A DNA stretch of 64,000 nucleotides from Daucus carota subsp. sativus (Eukaryota; Streptophyta; Magnoliopsida; Apiales; Apiaceae). Position 1 is the stretch's first letter; every line of letters starts with the position of its first letter. The notes under the pieces are model-generated. The model saw only the letters and a list, made by a program, of their open reading frames with translations. It did not search any database and had not been told where the DNA came from. Positions 1 through 12,419 of the stretch are shown here, piece after piece. A program made the translations under genes and the position numbers. The stretch lies in the NCBI RefSeq assembly GCF_001625215.2, contig NC_030385.2, forward strand, positions 37,969,598 to 38,033,597. The letters are read 5' to 3'.

Positions 1-941
1 GACAGTTGGGAATTAATTCGGGTTTTTGGGTGGGACATTCACGGTTCATCAACTTCACGTTGGATTTCTCTTTCGTTTTTTTCTTTATTTTTGTGAGTAT
101 TTCAAATTGTACATGATTTTTATGAATATTATTTTATTATTGAAAACAGGAGACTACACATGTTTAGTGGAATATTATAAGATATATCGGGGATTTCAAA
201 AGGAAAACAGTTTTTTTTAAAAAATGTTTTATTTTATATATTTAATAAAAATACATATTTTTCAAAAAATCGAAAAGCAACTTCAACACTCTTTTGTTAA
301 AAAAAAATGAATAGAATTGCATTTGATTGTGATAGAACGCATATTTGCAATAATTTTCAGAAATTAGTAAAATCATATTTTTTTAAGAAAATAATATTAT
401 TGATAATTTCAATATAAATATATAAAACATCTTTCACTTCACTTGCTAAACATATATAATTCGAGACCTCAATTAAAATTGTAATTTTTTGACTCATAAA
501 TAAACGGTTGACCGATTTATTGATTTTTGATATTATTAGTTTTCTCATAAAGCATTCAATTAATGTTTATAATATTATATTTTCCAAACAACTTAATATG
601 TAAATGCCTGAAAATTCAATCAATTTTATTGGAGATTCACGACTAGGTCTGTTTGCAAGAATATAACAAAACACATGAGTTAAAAGAATCTTGAATTATC
701 TCCCTGATGATACATGCTTTATCAGCAAAGCCAGAGTTCCAAAGCTATTTTCCTCTACAAAGCTGTTACTATCAGAGCATAATCTTTTTCAAGCAAAAAA
801 TTCTATTGCACCAGATGGCCTACAGGCTACAACTTTATGATTTGAACTCAAATTTTACTTTAATTTACTTTATCAGGTATAGTTTAATTTATTAATTAGC
901 ACTTAATGAGGATCACATATCCTGCTGCGGCATTCTTTTAC
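1..941. other. AT-rich flank; 3' end region of the uncoupling-protein gene
   Basis: No coding region or RNA gene can be supported here. The sequence is strongly AT-rich with short spurious frames. The right part, just below the stop codon at 942-944, should hold the 3'UTR of the minus-strand carrier gene, but no clear polyadenylation signal could be assigned. Confidence 0.5.
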
Positions 942-3900
942 TCAAGCTGACTCTATACTTTTAACCAACTTCTTAGCCTGCCACCAAAAAACCAAGAGGA
1001 AAGCATATGTCAGAAGCAATAAAATACATCCAAAATAAACTTAAATCTACTTATAGTCAGGAGAAAATAGTTAGGGTTGCTGATACAACACTTATGTAAT
1101 CAACTTCTTAATAACGACTTGGAATTATAGTAGTGTTACACATAATCTAAATATATTGGGGTTTCCGGTTTCAAACGGACCTTGAAACCACTAGCATGAT
1201 GATGTAGACTAAGGGTACAAGATACATAGAATGCTTTGATTAAGATCGAGATTAATACCTGCTCCAACGTCAAAAACATGATCACATTCCAAGATCCAAG
1301 CCGTCCAAAATTTGGAATGAAGCCCTTGTAGAATGCAAAAGGGCCCTGAAGAATTTCATGAGAAGTTTTGTTAAGTATCTCATCACGATGCTCTATTTAC
1401 TTACTAATGCAAGACTTCGCAACCAAGTTAATTACTAAATATCTGAGTATAATGCATTGCATAATGATCGAAAATAAGTTGCCAATGGTTGAACAAATCA
1501 TATCACAGTGAAAGATTGGTTCAATAGATTTCACTAAAGTCAATGTTTATTCTCAAGTGAATAAAAAGTCACTTGAAAATTTGTATTGATGATTGCTACA
1601 GAAAAGTAGTCAAAAATATTCCTGTAAAAAAAATTGAGTTTTTGGACAAACATGTCTCACATGTTCTATTCTAAAGAGAACAAGAAAATTAAATTGTCCG
1701 TCAGGTGCATATTGTTTGGAGAAAATATTGAAGCGAAATTAAATTACTGTTAGTCGATATATAGTAAGCTTACATCATTCTTCAAAGTCTTCACAAAACA
1801 GTCGAGTGTATTTTTGTATGCGGTCGAATCTCCCATCATTCTTGATTTGACCTGTAAAAGTAACCTCTCCCATTATTCACTGCTTAGAATTTGAGTGCAA
1901 GTCCAAAATAAATAGTCACAGCATGTCCATAAAGGCTAGTCTATACCAAACCTCAAATATATTATACATGGATACACCTTATCAGCATGAAACACAAATA
2001 CTACCTATGGTAGTCAGGATGAAGCAATACCAGATTATGAAACTAGATTACAACTAATCTCGAGAGGCAACACAAAGCATTATCCTTGTGTACCTAATTA
2101 CCTATAACTAGAAATCATCGCTGCATTGTAACAAATGGACCTTATAAATGTTCTAAAAGAGCCCTAAGATGTTATAGTCTAGTACACATTACTTCTGGAT
2201 CTTCTAAATTTTTTATGAATCTACCTATTAAACAATGCAGGAGGTGATTACTTCATAAACAGTTAAATAATATTTATGTTCGTACAAATGAAACAGAATG
2301 GGTTATGCTATCTAGACCAGTGGAGGGAGGCATCAGAGACGGTCATGGTTTATTAGTACACTAAGATAATCCATATGCAAATCAGACACCGCACATAGAG
2401 TACACTTCTTAGTGCCTTTATTGTACATGTAAGAGAAGGATCAATGATCAGCCAATTATTGCCTAATGCATCTAGAGACAAAATGAAAGAATTATGAATA
2501 AGAGAATAGCTGTGATGTATTGAAGGAAAAGAAAGTCGTGAGTATCAAGACCAGCAAATAAGATAACAAGTAGTGGAAAAATACAAATCACAAGTCATAG
2601 CTTACCAAACAATAGAAGAGAAGGAAAGAACATTACTCCTATAAATACTCTGCTCAGGATTTGAGCAGATGTATTGTAATCCCAACAAGAAGGATTACGT
2701 CAACATCTTGCAATTAACTACTGACGACTAATGATTGATGTGTGGGATTATTTATTAAATAATTAAATCAGAGGCTCGCAGATACAGGGGGAGTGCCTTA
2801 TCGATGCCACTGAGGCAAGGCACAGAACCCTCGTCTCCCCACTCCCTGTACACCTTTGATGACACTGTGTGAGAAGAAATATGTACTTCTGACTGACTTT
2901 ATGGGAAGGAATCGTGCTTTTCTATAATAAGTGACCTTGCAACCATCAAATACTTTGTAAAGTTCTTACGTTGAAGTGTACTTTATATGCTTCACCATGC
3001 AAAAAATAAATTACCACGTTCTTCAAAAGTCCTACAACAATGCATGACAAAATTGAATCACATTTTACTGAATATTTACATGTCATCCACATGTCGTAAT
3101 TATATTATTTATTAGTCAGATTAGTCCCGACTCCAGAGTGGAAATTGCAGCATTTTTAAAACTGTAGCATAGTCGACCTAAAAGCAATGCACACAGTTGA
3201 ATGCTCAAAAGAAGTTCACTAAAGACTACAATTGCAAAATATGTAAAATACATGCATTTAAGACAGAGACTCTGACCTAAAGATTTTTAATATGTGAAGA
3301 AACTTAGTCATAAGCAGACACAGTGTATTCATCTGAAGAAAATCGCTTATTAAAACAACAAATATATTCAGCACAAAGAATTTACCACATCAACCGGAGA
3401 CCCCACGCAGACTGCAACAAAACCTGCTCCCAGACCAGATAATATATGCGTAAGAACATTGTCAGTAAACCCTGGGATCTTCAAAATTGTCTGTACAAAA
3501 CAAAGGAGTTAGAAGTCTAATAAATTTCCTATAGTAACGAGTAAACGGTGTGATAAGTTTAATGATTCTGGAACTAGCCTGCTTCACTTGATCATAACTA
3601 GCTAACTCAGCCGCATTTATGATTGCATTGCGTGCAACATTCGGCCCAAGTCCAGTCCATAAGGCACGTACTCCTTCCTAAATTATTGATTCACTGTGAG
3701 GAAAAATAGATAATGACAAGTGGTCTGAGAATTCATGTGGGCGGAATATTGTAGAATAACCTGTTTTGCTATTGTGGAGTACGCATTCAGAGCTCCACTA
3801 TACCGCCTTGGAACACCAGGTGCTAGTTTCCCTTCAGCTTGAAGTCGGACTTTCACAAGATCGGTAGGATTTGCCACCGCAATAGCAAGCGCACCTGTTT

Positions 3901-5225
3901 CATTTAATACAATATATCATTGCTACACAAGCTTCTAAATACAGATAATAATATTATCTATATAGGAAATCTAATCTTTCAGCGGGCCGATATCTTGGTG
4001 GATGGGAGGATGGTGAACACATACAAAAATATAAGCTGATAACTTTATAGGCTCTATGAATTTTCATATTCTTGTGCCAACAACTTGTATGAAAATAAAT
4101 TCTGTATTCTCACCAGTTGTAAGCCCAGCTAGTATCTTCTTGGTTAAAGGTACATCGCCAACAAAATTTTCACCCACGTAAAGATTCTTGACCTGTCCCA
4201 TGTACAGAAAATGCAATTGAATTGTGACTGCTGAAGCAAGAAACAACAGATTTTATAAGTAGAAAGTATCTTACGTACAGGTTCATATAATCCAATCCTC
4301 AACCCTCCAAACAAGCATTGCCGATGTAATCCAGGTACAATGCCTTTCCAGAGGGCAGATAGACCTTCTTCCCTTGCAATCGTGCCAACTGTACCCAACA
4401 TACCATTGTACTTTGGTAAAACGACTCCATCGCCTACAAGAGCTTTCTTTTGTAGTTGAAGCCTAACCTTAGCAGTATCCAAGGGAATTGTACAGATCTG
4501 CAACAAAATCATTACAGATCACTAGCAAGAATTTACATAGCTCATTGACGCTTATCATAACAAAAAAATCTATTAATCCTATGATGAGTATCATAGATTC
4601 CTAATAACCAAAAAATCTATTAATCCTATGATGAGTATCATAAATTCCTAATAACCGTAATAACTTAGTTAATGGTCTACAGCTTAAAGGAATAAAAAAA
4701 AAAAATAGATGGTAAGTATAATGGTAAAGGAACCTCAACAACACAGATTAAAGATATTGGTAATGTCAATCAAAGATTAGATTAAACCGTAAACTTGCCA
4801 GTAAGGTGAATAACCTTGCCGTCACTGCACCAAAATCATAGATCTAGCCATTTCAAAAAATCATTTCCAACTAACACTATGAAGGTCAACTAAAGAAATA
4901 CTAGCAGATAATTACATATGCACATATACACACACAGATACAACAGCATTCTAATTAAAAACAGCAGAAAAGTCTAGGAAAAATGAAAGAAACATATAAA
5001 TCAATTGTCTTTGCAATGCTTACATCTGCAGAAACAATTTGGCCAGATCATAACAAAAAAACAATCACACTCTAGTACAAAATAATTCTAAAAAGAAAAA
5101 AAGAAAAAAAAGAAAAAGAAATGATCCTAATAAGTAGTTACCTCAGCAAAACAAGCAGCAAAAGCACTACTAGCGAAAGTGCCAGGTAAAGAAATGTCTG
5201 ATTTAGAGTTGCCACCGCCCACCAT
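942..5225 (-). CDS. UCP1: Mitochondrial uncoupling protein (PUMP/UCP1-type carrier)
   Basis: Nine exons on the minus strand join into a 306-residue protein, the usual length of plant UCP1: about 5225-5142, 4497-4279, 4192-4114, 3894-3761, 3677-3579, 3490-3386, 1851-1774, 1345-1259 and 977-942. The three mitochondrial-carrier signatures are visible: [10 protein letters not shown] in exon 2, [10 protein letters not shown] in exon 4 and PVDVVKSRMMG across exons 6 and 7. So is the plant UCP C-terminal region ending in [17 protein letters not shown] and a lysine-rich tail. Known family role: six-helix carrier of the inner mitochondrial membrane that dissipates the proton gradient and/or exchanges dicarboxylates and amino acids. 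The start codon opens with MVGGG just upstream of the first carrier repeat and no cleavable presequence is expected. The intron after exon 5 appears to use a GC donor. All other junctions are GT-AG, and the longest intron is 1.5 kb (1852-3385). Apparently intact. The family is certain; the paralogue number (UCP1 versus UCP2) is less so. Confidence 0.93.
4563..4656. repeat. 47 bp tandem duplication in UCP intron 1
   Basis: Two nearly identical 47 bp copies, 4563-4609 and 4610-4656, starting AAAAAATCTATTAATCC. They differ by about one base (CATAGATTCC versus CATAAATTCC). The repeat lies inside the first intron of the carrier gene and should be removed by splicing. Confidence 0.9.
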
Positions 5226-7023
5226 CTTCAAGGCAAGGGATTGATGAAATGATGACTTGGGGCTTGATTGATTATAAGGGTGTATACCTTGTACTTGTTG
5301 CTAGAGAGATTATGTATTTATGCAGACAGAGAGGCAGTGAGTATAGTTTACAATATCTAACCACCATGTGTGTATTGTGTATGTATGTGCGAGTATAATA
5401 AAGAGTTTTGGAGTGGGGGGATTCTCATTCTCGGGAAAAGCAAAATGCAAATTGGTTTCAGACGTCATCTCAGATATAGAGTATGTATTCTTGGGCATAA
5501 ATTATTATGCTGCGCTTCCTTTGCATACACTGTCCTAAACTTTTTATTGTGTCTGCATTGTATCGTCCCCCTAAATTCTAGGCCTTCGTTGTCTGGCATT
5601 CCTTCTCATTGTATTCCGAGTTTTTGTCAATATTTGGTGTCCGTTCGAGCTTTCCAACCGAACTCTTGTATATACCTTGAACAAAATTTGACACAGGCAT
5701 TTTTTTAATTTTCACGGTTTATAAATTATTTTAATGTTTTGAATCAAAAAATTTTAAAATAAATTATTAAATTATAGTTTTTAAAAATTCTAAAATACGT
5801 GTCAAAAAATTCAGAAAAAAATGTATAAAAATGAGTGTAACATAGTTACTTCAATCTCTTTCAAATTCACGTAATAGTTATTGCAATTTATTGCGTGGTA
5901 AAATTTAGTTCCGTAAATTATTTTTTATTTTTCTTCGACGCAACAAAATTTCAGATTGAATATTAATTTGGGACGGAAATAATAAATCATACGGTAATTT
6001 ATTATCATCAGAACAAACTTAAATGAGAACCGAAAATTTACAATTCTTTCCTACATATGATTATTGAGGAAGAAGAATAAAAGAAGCCGCACGCTGAGAA
6101 GTTTCAAATGGATAACACCTCAATCCACCTTGTTGGAGTATAGTCATAGCCATTACAATATTGGCAACTGACAGTAAAGAATGCAGTACCACATACTTGA
6201 CCAACAACTGGGAGTGGACCTTTTTCTTTGAGGAAAGCCAGCAAGCCAGGCATATACCACACAGCATAAGGTGGAATGCTGATCTCAATTACACCCCCTA
6301 CAAGCTTTAACTTGTTACTTCATTTTGACAACGTCTAGCTAAACCACACAACTGAACTACATACACCTCAAAGACTACCCATGGAGAAGGCCAAAAAGGT
6401 TGCGCTCATGAAACTGAAAACCTTCGGATCAATTTAACAAACGGTTACGACATTATTATTGGACAGTAAGTAATCCCAAGCACTTCTGACACATGAATCT
6501 CCGAAGCATTTCTGAAGCATGATTACACAGTATGCTGCACAAGTATAAACTTCTGAAGCTAATCCGTGGACAATAATTATAGCGACCAATCTTTTCTTTT
6601 CAAACCATATTTACCAAGACCGAAGTGAAAATATAACCAGAAGACGGGGAAGGGACTGTTTGGTGATCAATAAAGTATTATATTTGTAAGAAAAATGATA
6701 ATGCGCGTGTACAAGTTGGGAGAAAATATGATACTTATGATACAGGTTGAGCAAACAATAAATTGATTGAATAGAGTTTCCCAAAAGAATAGTTGACACC
6801 TGAAGACCATGGGAAGAGAAGCCAAAGATGCTTGTTTCAATTTCTTCACCCAAAACACCATATCTTACTGAAGCAACAGGCGGGATCTCCTCTTTTCTGG
6901 TTCCCAGAAAGAAACAGGAGGGGGTAACATTTTACCAAAAGCATAATGGAGGTAAATTTTGGATTTGGGGAAAAAAAATTGATAGCTCTATATGATAATA
7001 CAAACAAGGGAGAAAGAAATGGT
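5226..7023. other. Intergenic: UCP promoter/5'UTR and translocator 3' region
   Basis: This holds the upstream region of the minus-strand UCP gene (near 5226-5700) and the downstream region of the minus-strand transporter gene (towards 7023). Neither strand has a frame with recognisable protein similarity. The stretch 6050-6300 is less AT-rich and could be transcribed 3' sequence, but no product is supported. Confidence 0.45.
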
Positions 7024-10000
7024 CTATCGGCTCCTCTTCTTGGCTTCACTGTACAAAACAACTCCAATGACTGTCAGAAAGTATCCCATCATCCCGGTTA
7101 CTGAGACGGGATTTCTGAATATCAAAATTGAAACCACTACAGCCACAGCTCCTTTTGCATTTCCCAAGACCTGGAATCATAGATATTGGAAGATATTAAT
7201 CTAAGATGCACAAGCTTTAACCTATTTTTAGTGTTTTTTTAAGAACAAAATAAAATCCTAGAATGAGATTGGCCTGAAGACTGGAGGTCCAAATTTTAAA
7301 CTCCTTGTAGTTCTATAATATCAAAATAAAGTGTCTTTTTAAAGAAAAAAAATACATTCAGCAGCCTCAAAAGCAATTTCATATGCTGCTGTCCATCCAC
7401 CATGCTGAATGATATTACGATATAACCCTACAGTCACCATGTTGAACTACATAGTGTACTACATCTGACAGTTGCCTACATGATTGGTTTGTTTTCTTAG
7501 AAATAATTGTATGACACGTATCTCACATTTAGCATCATACTTTGTGCAGTATAAATTAAGTGTAATGGAATAAAAATTCGTTTAACATTTACAAATCTTA
7601 CTTTTCAGTTGGGCTTATGCATGATTCATGAAGTATGACAAGGTTAAACTAAATTTACTTGATAGCAGATGTGTCATGTGTGTATATAAATCTTAGATTA
7701 TTATAATTATAGTGCAGAACTAAGATATACTCCCTCCGTCCCAATTCTTTTGGCTTATTTGACTTTTTATGGTCAAATTGACCAAACTTTGACCAGTAAT
7801 AACTAATTTTTCTTATATGATTTTCAAAATCTGAAACATACATCTTAAAGTAGAATAAATGTAGATTTTGGTAATATATTTTTTATAAACTTTTTCAATT
7901 ATTTAATACATGTAAATTTCAGTCAAAATTTAATCAATTTGACCATAAAAAGTCAAACAAGCCAAAAGAATTGGGACGGAGGGAGTAGTCAAATGCTGAA
8001 ACACAGATGGCACCTAATACCAAAATTTGTAGATGGTATAATTGTTGAAGATAGGATAGGAGGGTAGATACATCATGATTACTGAATAACTGATGTGCAC
8101 ACTACACAGTTAATACAAATAACAGAAAAAAGAAATATGCAATGGTTGATTAGGTGATACCTGTAGTGTCAAAGCACTGGTGTGCTTGGTAACCAGGAAG
8201 TTTGTCAAGTTCACACAATAAGCCAGGGCAGAATTAAAGAGCAGATACCATATTATCTTAACATCATTTCTTGCAAGTGCCACCGTGATACCAACAACGT
8301 TATGCTCCATCAATAAGGTTGCAGGCAATAAGAATATAACAGCAACCGGTGCCATGTAGAGTAGAAGATTCATAGAATTTAGCTTTTCCCTAAAAAGTTT
8401 TAAAGGTCAGTGACCCAAGCAGTAATATCATGTAGTAAACTGAGGGGCTTTAATTACCACCATGTTATGACTAATGAGTAATCAATGGGAATATATTCAT
8501 TCGGAACACAAGAAACAAGGCTGGCGAAGAACTGACAGTAAGAAACAAGGAAGATATTAATACCCTTCTGAGGACAGCAAAATTCCTTGAAGCACCGACT
8601 TCAAAGCCCTTGCAGCAGTAGCACCAACACACATTATAAAACCAAACAAATGGAAACTTGGTTCACCCTGCAGCCAAGATGATGAAGGTTAATACGTTAC
8701 CATTTTCTTAATAAATGGATACTTTCTACATATATACACTTGCAAGATTCTGAATCAAGTGTTTGCTGATCAAAACATAAGCTTTGCTATACTGACTTGA
8801 TGACCCAAGAAAAAGCATCAATGCATATTGGACTACAAACATTTCACAACACAAGGATCACTATATTTTTATTAAAAGCAGTGACGTTATATCCAACTGG
8901 TTCTAGGTTCCACCAAAAACTACACGAGACAGAGAACAGATGCATCTATAACATTGGAGGTAATGAGATAGAAAGTGAGATGTGGGTTGCAGATGAATCA
9001 TCACTGATTCATAAGAAACACAGATATATACAATATATCACATATATATTACGAAAAATTATGTGGCGGATGATAGAGATAGACGGAGTTGTGAAATTCT
9101 GCATTATACTAACCAGTTAAGAATTATATAAAAGGTTTTAAGGTCTGTCTGAGAACATGGATTTGATGTGAAATTCTGGATGTGGTCAAATTACATGTTT
9201 GGGGATAAACAAATGATATGGATTTAAATTTTATTTGGTATCCAAGACATTCAAATACTAGTATAAACTTGAAAATCTGAAATGACAAATGAAATCATGG
9301 TATTTGAAATCCAGCTTCTGAAATGAATTACATGTTCCCACAATCTTAACAAAAATTGCAAGTTTTAACTAGTTTTGTAGAATATATATGCCATTTTGGA
9401 TGAAATGGTGATATAAGTTTGTACAAGCAAACAGATTATTCATAAATTTAAAACATTCAGTCACTTCATAACAAAGGCTGAAATAAGTTCCCAATGCAAC
9501 AAAATAATTAATAAGAAACATGTGCATATAAACGGCTGCTTAACAATGGAGTATAAGCTAGGCAGACTTGGTCAATGAATATTATTACTGCATCTACTAT
9601 TGAGCTTCACTAAATGTGTAAGATTAGAGGCGCCCAATGTTGGTCCGCTGCAAGAAGCGGACAAGAATAGCAACACACTCAAAATGTCTATTGAGTATAA
9701 GTATCGTTACTCATGTACTGGAAGTTTCTATGAAAAGCTGGTTCCTTTGTTAAAGAGGTCTCACTAGTACATCAAATTGTGTTAAGAGATATGGTACCCG
9801 ATGTAGATATACTAAAATACACAGGTCGCATAAAGTAAGGACTGCTTTCTTGTATACAACTTGTAAGCATTGCATATTTCCAACTAATGCCCCAACCGAA
9901 GTGTACCCTTTAAAAATTTAATTCATGATCAATACACATAACCAACCAACCATAACTACTATTTGTCCATTACTGACAAACAAGTGGACCAAACCCCAAT

Positions 10001-10691
10001 CCATTTTCCTGCCAGAAATCCTAAAATTTATAGCATCAATTCCTAGCTTAAAAATGCCTTTGAAAGGTCATGCTCTGATCATTAAGTTCTCAATGCACCC
10101 AATTCCACAAGACGTATCAAAACCCCTAATTTCATTTCCCTACGGAAAATTCTAAGAAAATACAAAATCCAAAAATTTAAGCATCCTACTCCACCTTAAC
10201 AACTCAAAATACACACGCACAAATCATGAAACAAAATCAAGGAAAATTACCCCACTGGCAATAACAACACCAGTAACAACGGGAACAAGCGCAGCATAAG
10301 TCAACCAAGCCTCCCTCTTCTTCGTCATCAAATACGCAAACACGGCAGTAAAAAAAGGCGTAGTAGAGCCAATAGCTTGCGTAAACGAAACCGGAAGATA
10401 CCTGAGTGACACATTCCCACTAACAACAGAAGTACAGAACACCAAACTCAAAGCAGAGATCTTCAAGAACTGAAGTCTAGACCTAACAGTCTGTAAAGGC
10501 ACAATCTTTAACCAAACAATAGCAGCATAACTGAACAAAGAACAAGCAGTCATATGACACATAGTCAAAAAGATTGGATATTTAAACCCATAATTACTCA
10601 ACAAGTACTTGTTTAGTAGCAATACACCTATGTTTGATGTGTACCATGCTGACACGAGCCCAATTGTGAACCATTGGCTCGTGCTTTTCAT
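7024..10691 (-). CDS. Probable sugar-phosphate/nucleotide-sugar translocator (TPT/DMT family)
   Basis: Four minus-strand exons (10691-10251, 8667-8564, 8389-8161, 7170-7024) encode 306 residues with GT-AG junctions. The protein is hydrophobic throughout, with about ten predicted membrane segments, as in the TPT branch of the drug/metabolite transporter superfamily. Recognisable blocks are [20 protein letters not shown] near the N-terminus, [20 protein letters not shown] in exon 1, [20 protein letters not shown] across exons 2-3, [20 protein letters not shown] across exons 3-4, and a C-terminal KKRSR tail resembling a dilysine ER/Golgi retrieval signal. There is no plastid transit peptide. This fits the Golgi/ER-located 'probable sugar phosphate/phosphate translocator' group of Arabidopsis At3g11320/At5g05820 type rather than the plastid TPT itself. 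Substrate unknown. Intron 1 is about 1.6 kb. Apparently intact. Confidence 0.92.
7728..7987. mobile_element. Stowaway-like MITE in translocator intron 3
   Basis: The element starts TA-CTCCCTCCGTCCCAATTCTT and ends with the reverse complement, GGGACGGAGGGAG-TA. That gives long terminal inverted repeats flanked by the TA dinucleotide typical of Stowaway (Tc1/mariner-derived) MITEs. It is about 260 bp long and lies within the last intron of the transporter gene, so it should not affect the coding sequence. Confidence 0.85.
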
Positions 10692-12419
10692 TGGGTCAAC
10701 ACAAAAGCTCAGCTCAGCTCAGCTACTGTGTGTGTGTGTGTGTGTGTGTTTAGGGTTTTTGGGGATCTGGGGTTGCTTGGATCTGGGAGATGGTTGGTGG
10801 GGTTGGATCAATGGAGGGTTTAAAGCGAGTTGAAAATTGAGTGTATCAGTGTATGTATAGGTGTATATGTAGAAGAGAGTGAAGGGGGTGAAGAAGGCGC
10901 GAGCTGATGTAGATTGGAGATGATTATTGGGGGCTTGGGCTTTGTATTTTAATGTAACGGTACTGAACAAAATGTGGATATTATTATTCCGTTTAAGCGC
11001 GTTTTGCTTTTGATAGAATGTTAAAGAAATGGACTTTTGATTTGTACTTTTTCGGAGGAATATGATATTTGATTTTTCAGGAGAAAAAGATGAATGATTG
11101 ATGCGTTTTAATATATCAACTATTTATTTGAAAGACTCAAAGTAAGGATAGAGTATTTAAATGTAGAATAATATTCTACTTCTAATCTATATTTGTTGTT
11201 ATAACTTTTTAAAATCAAATGATAAATATGTAAAATCAATCAACAGTCTCTAACATGAAATATACGAGTCTCTAACAAGATATATATGAAACATAGATTA
11301 TCCCGTTAAAATATTGTCAAGAAAAAATTATGGGATAAAATTTTGACAATCTCTTATCGGGAAAATAAGAAAATTAATAATTGAAGTTTTGTCATAATAT
11401 ATTTTGAATCGATACATTCATCACAATTTTTTAAAAAACTGAATATGATTTTATGAATAAATCTGCAAATTGGTCATATCACCAAATTCCTAATCTATTT
11501 ATTTCATAATCCTTTAAATTGTTATTTGATTGATCAAAATTAATAAGATGATTATTTTGAATAATCATAAATTTAATCAACTCGGAACAATGATTATAGG
11601 GTTACAAATAACTTTACATCCGCAGTTTGTTGACCTTAATTTATGAAGAGAAACAAAAAAGTCCCTTTATATATAAATCAATGCGTGAGAACATATTAGA
11701 CAGTTTTGGTTAAAAATAATTGACTAAATTAGGCTTGTAAAAATATTTTGTATTTGTTGAAATTGTAAAATATTTAATTTCACCTCACTATATTAATTCG
11801 CTATTTTTAAGAGATATTGTACTTGTTGAAGCCCAGAGTTCTGTCATAACCCTAAAGCCCATGTGATCTGGTATACGCAAATTTGTCTATAAATACAGAA
11901 GCCTTCGTTACTTTATGCATAAAAACAAGGGGACTTTCTCAAGGCCGCGGTAATAATCTCCGGGGTTTTGCAAGTCTCAAGTCCTCTGATTTAATAAATA
12001 TGCTTGTTTATTTTTCTCAACTATATAATGGTTTTTCTTAAGCTGAACACTGTATGAGAGATTGAGAGCAATTTTTGAATACTGCACGTTGAACCGTGCG
12101 GTACATGATGATACTATCATGATAATTCTCGTATTATGCAACAAGTTCTTGAATAGTGCATGTCATAATGCGTTCGGGTGTTTTCTTATGATTTTATTTG
12201 CTGATTTTGAGGTTTTGTCGAGAATCAGTCCATCTAAAATGTTAAGCGTTCATCAGTCCATCTAATCTTAAGATGTTATCCAAAGTCCTCAATTAGATCT
12301 TATATTATATTTCAACGGGTTTTTATTTAATCATAACATATTGAAAATGGACATATTAACGTTGTTGCTAGTTAAATTGCAGGATCCTTGTTTTACCGGA
12401 AAAAGAAGAATTGAACACC
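10692..12419. promoter_or_regulatory. Divergent intergenic region: translocator and DUF674 promoters
   Basis: The two flanking genes point away from each other (minus to the left, plus to the right), so this 1.7 kb holds both promoters and 5'UTRs. A CTCAG/TG simple repeat sits in the presumed translocator 5'UTR. An ATTGCAG followed by GATCC at 12375-12385 could be the acceptor of a 5'UTR intron for the DUF674 gene, which is inferred only from consensus. The core (10980-11900) is AT-rich without other recognisable features. Confidence 0.5.
10707..10749. repeat. CTCAG and TG microsatellites, translocator 5'UTR
   Basis: A short CTCAG repeat (about four units) is followed directly by a roughly 22 bp TG run. 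On the minus-strand transcript this reads as a CA tract then CTGAG repeats, 15-60 bases before the ATG at 10691. It is probably part of the 5'UTR and likely length-polymorphic. Confidence 0.85.

Noticed and set aside
6061-6288. 75-codon minus frame in slightly GC-richer sequence
   Set aside because: No recognisable family, no splice-supported partner exon. More likely 3' flanking sequence of the transporter gene.
8797-9120. 107-codon plus frame
   Set aside because: Lies in intron 1 of the minus-strand transporter gene and has no recognisable similarity.
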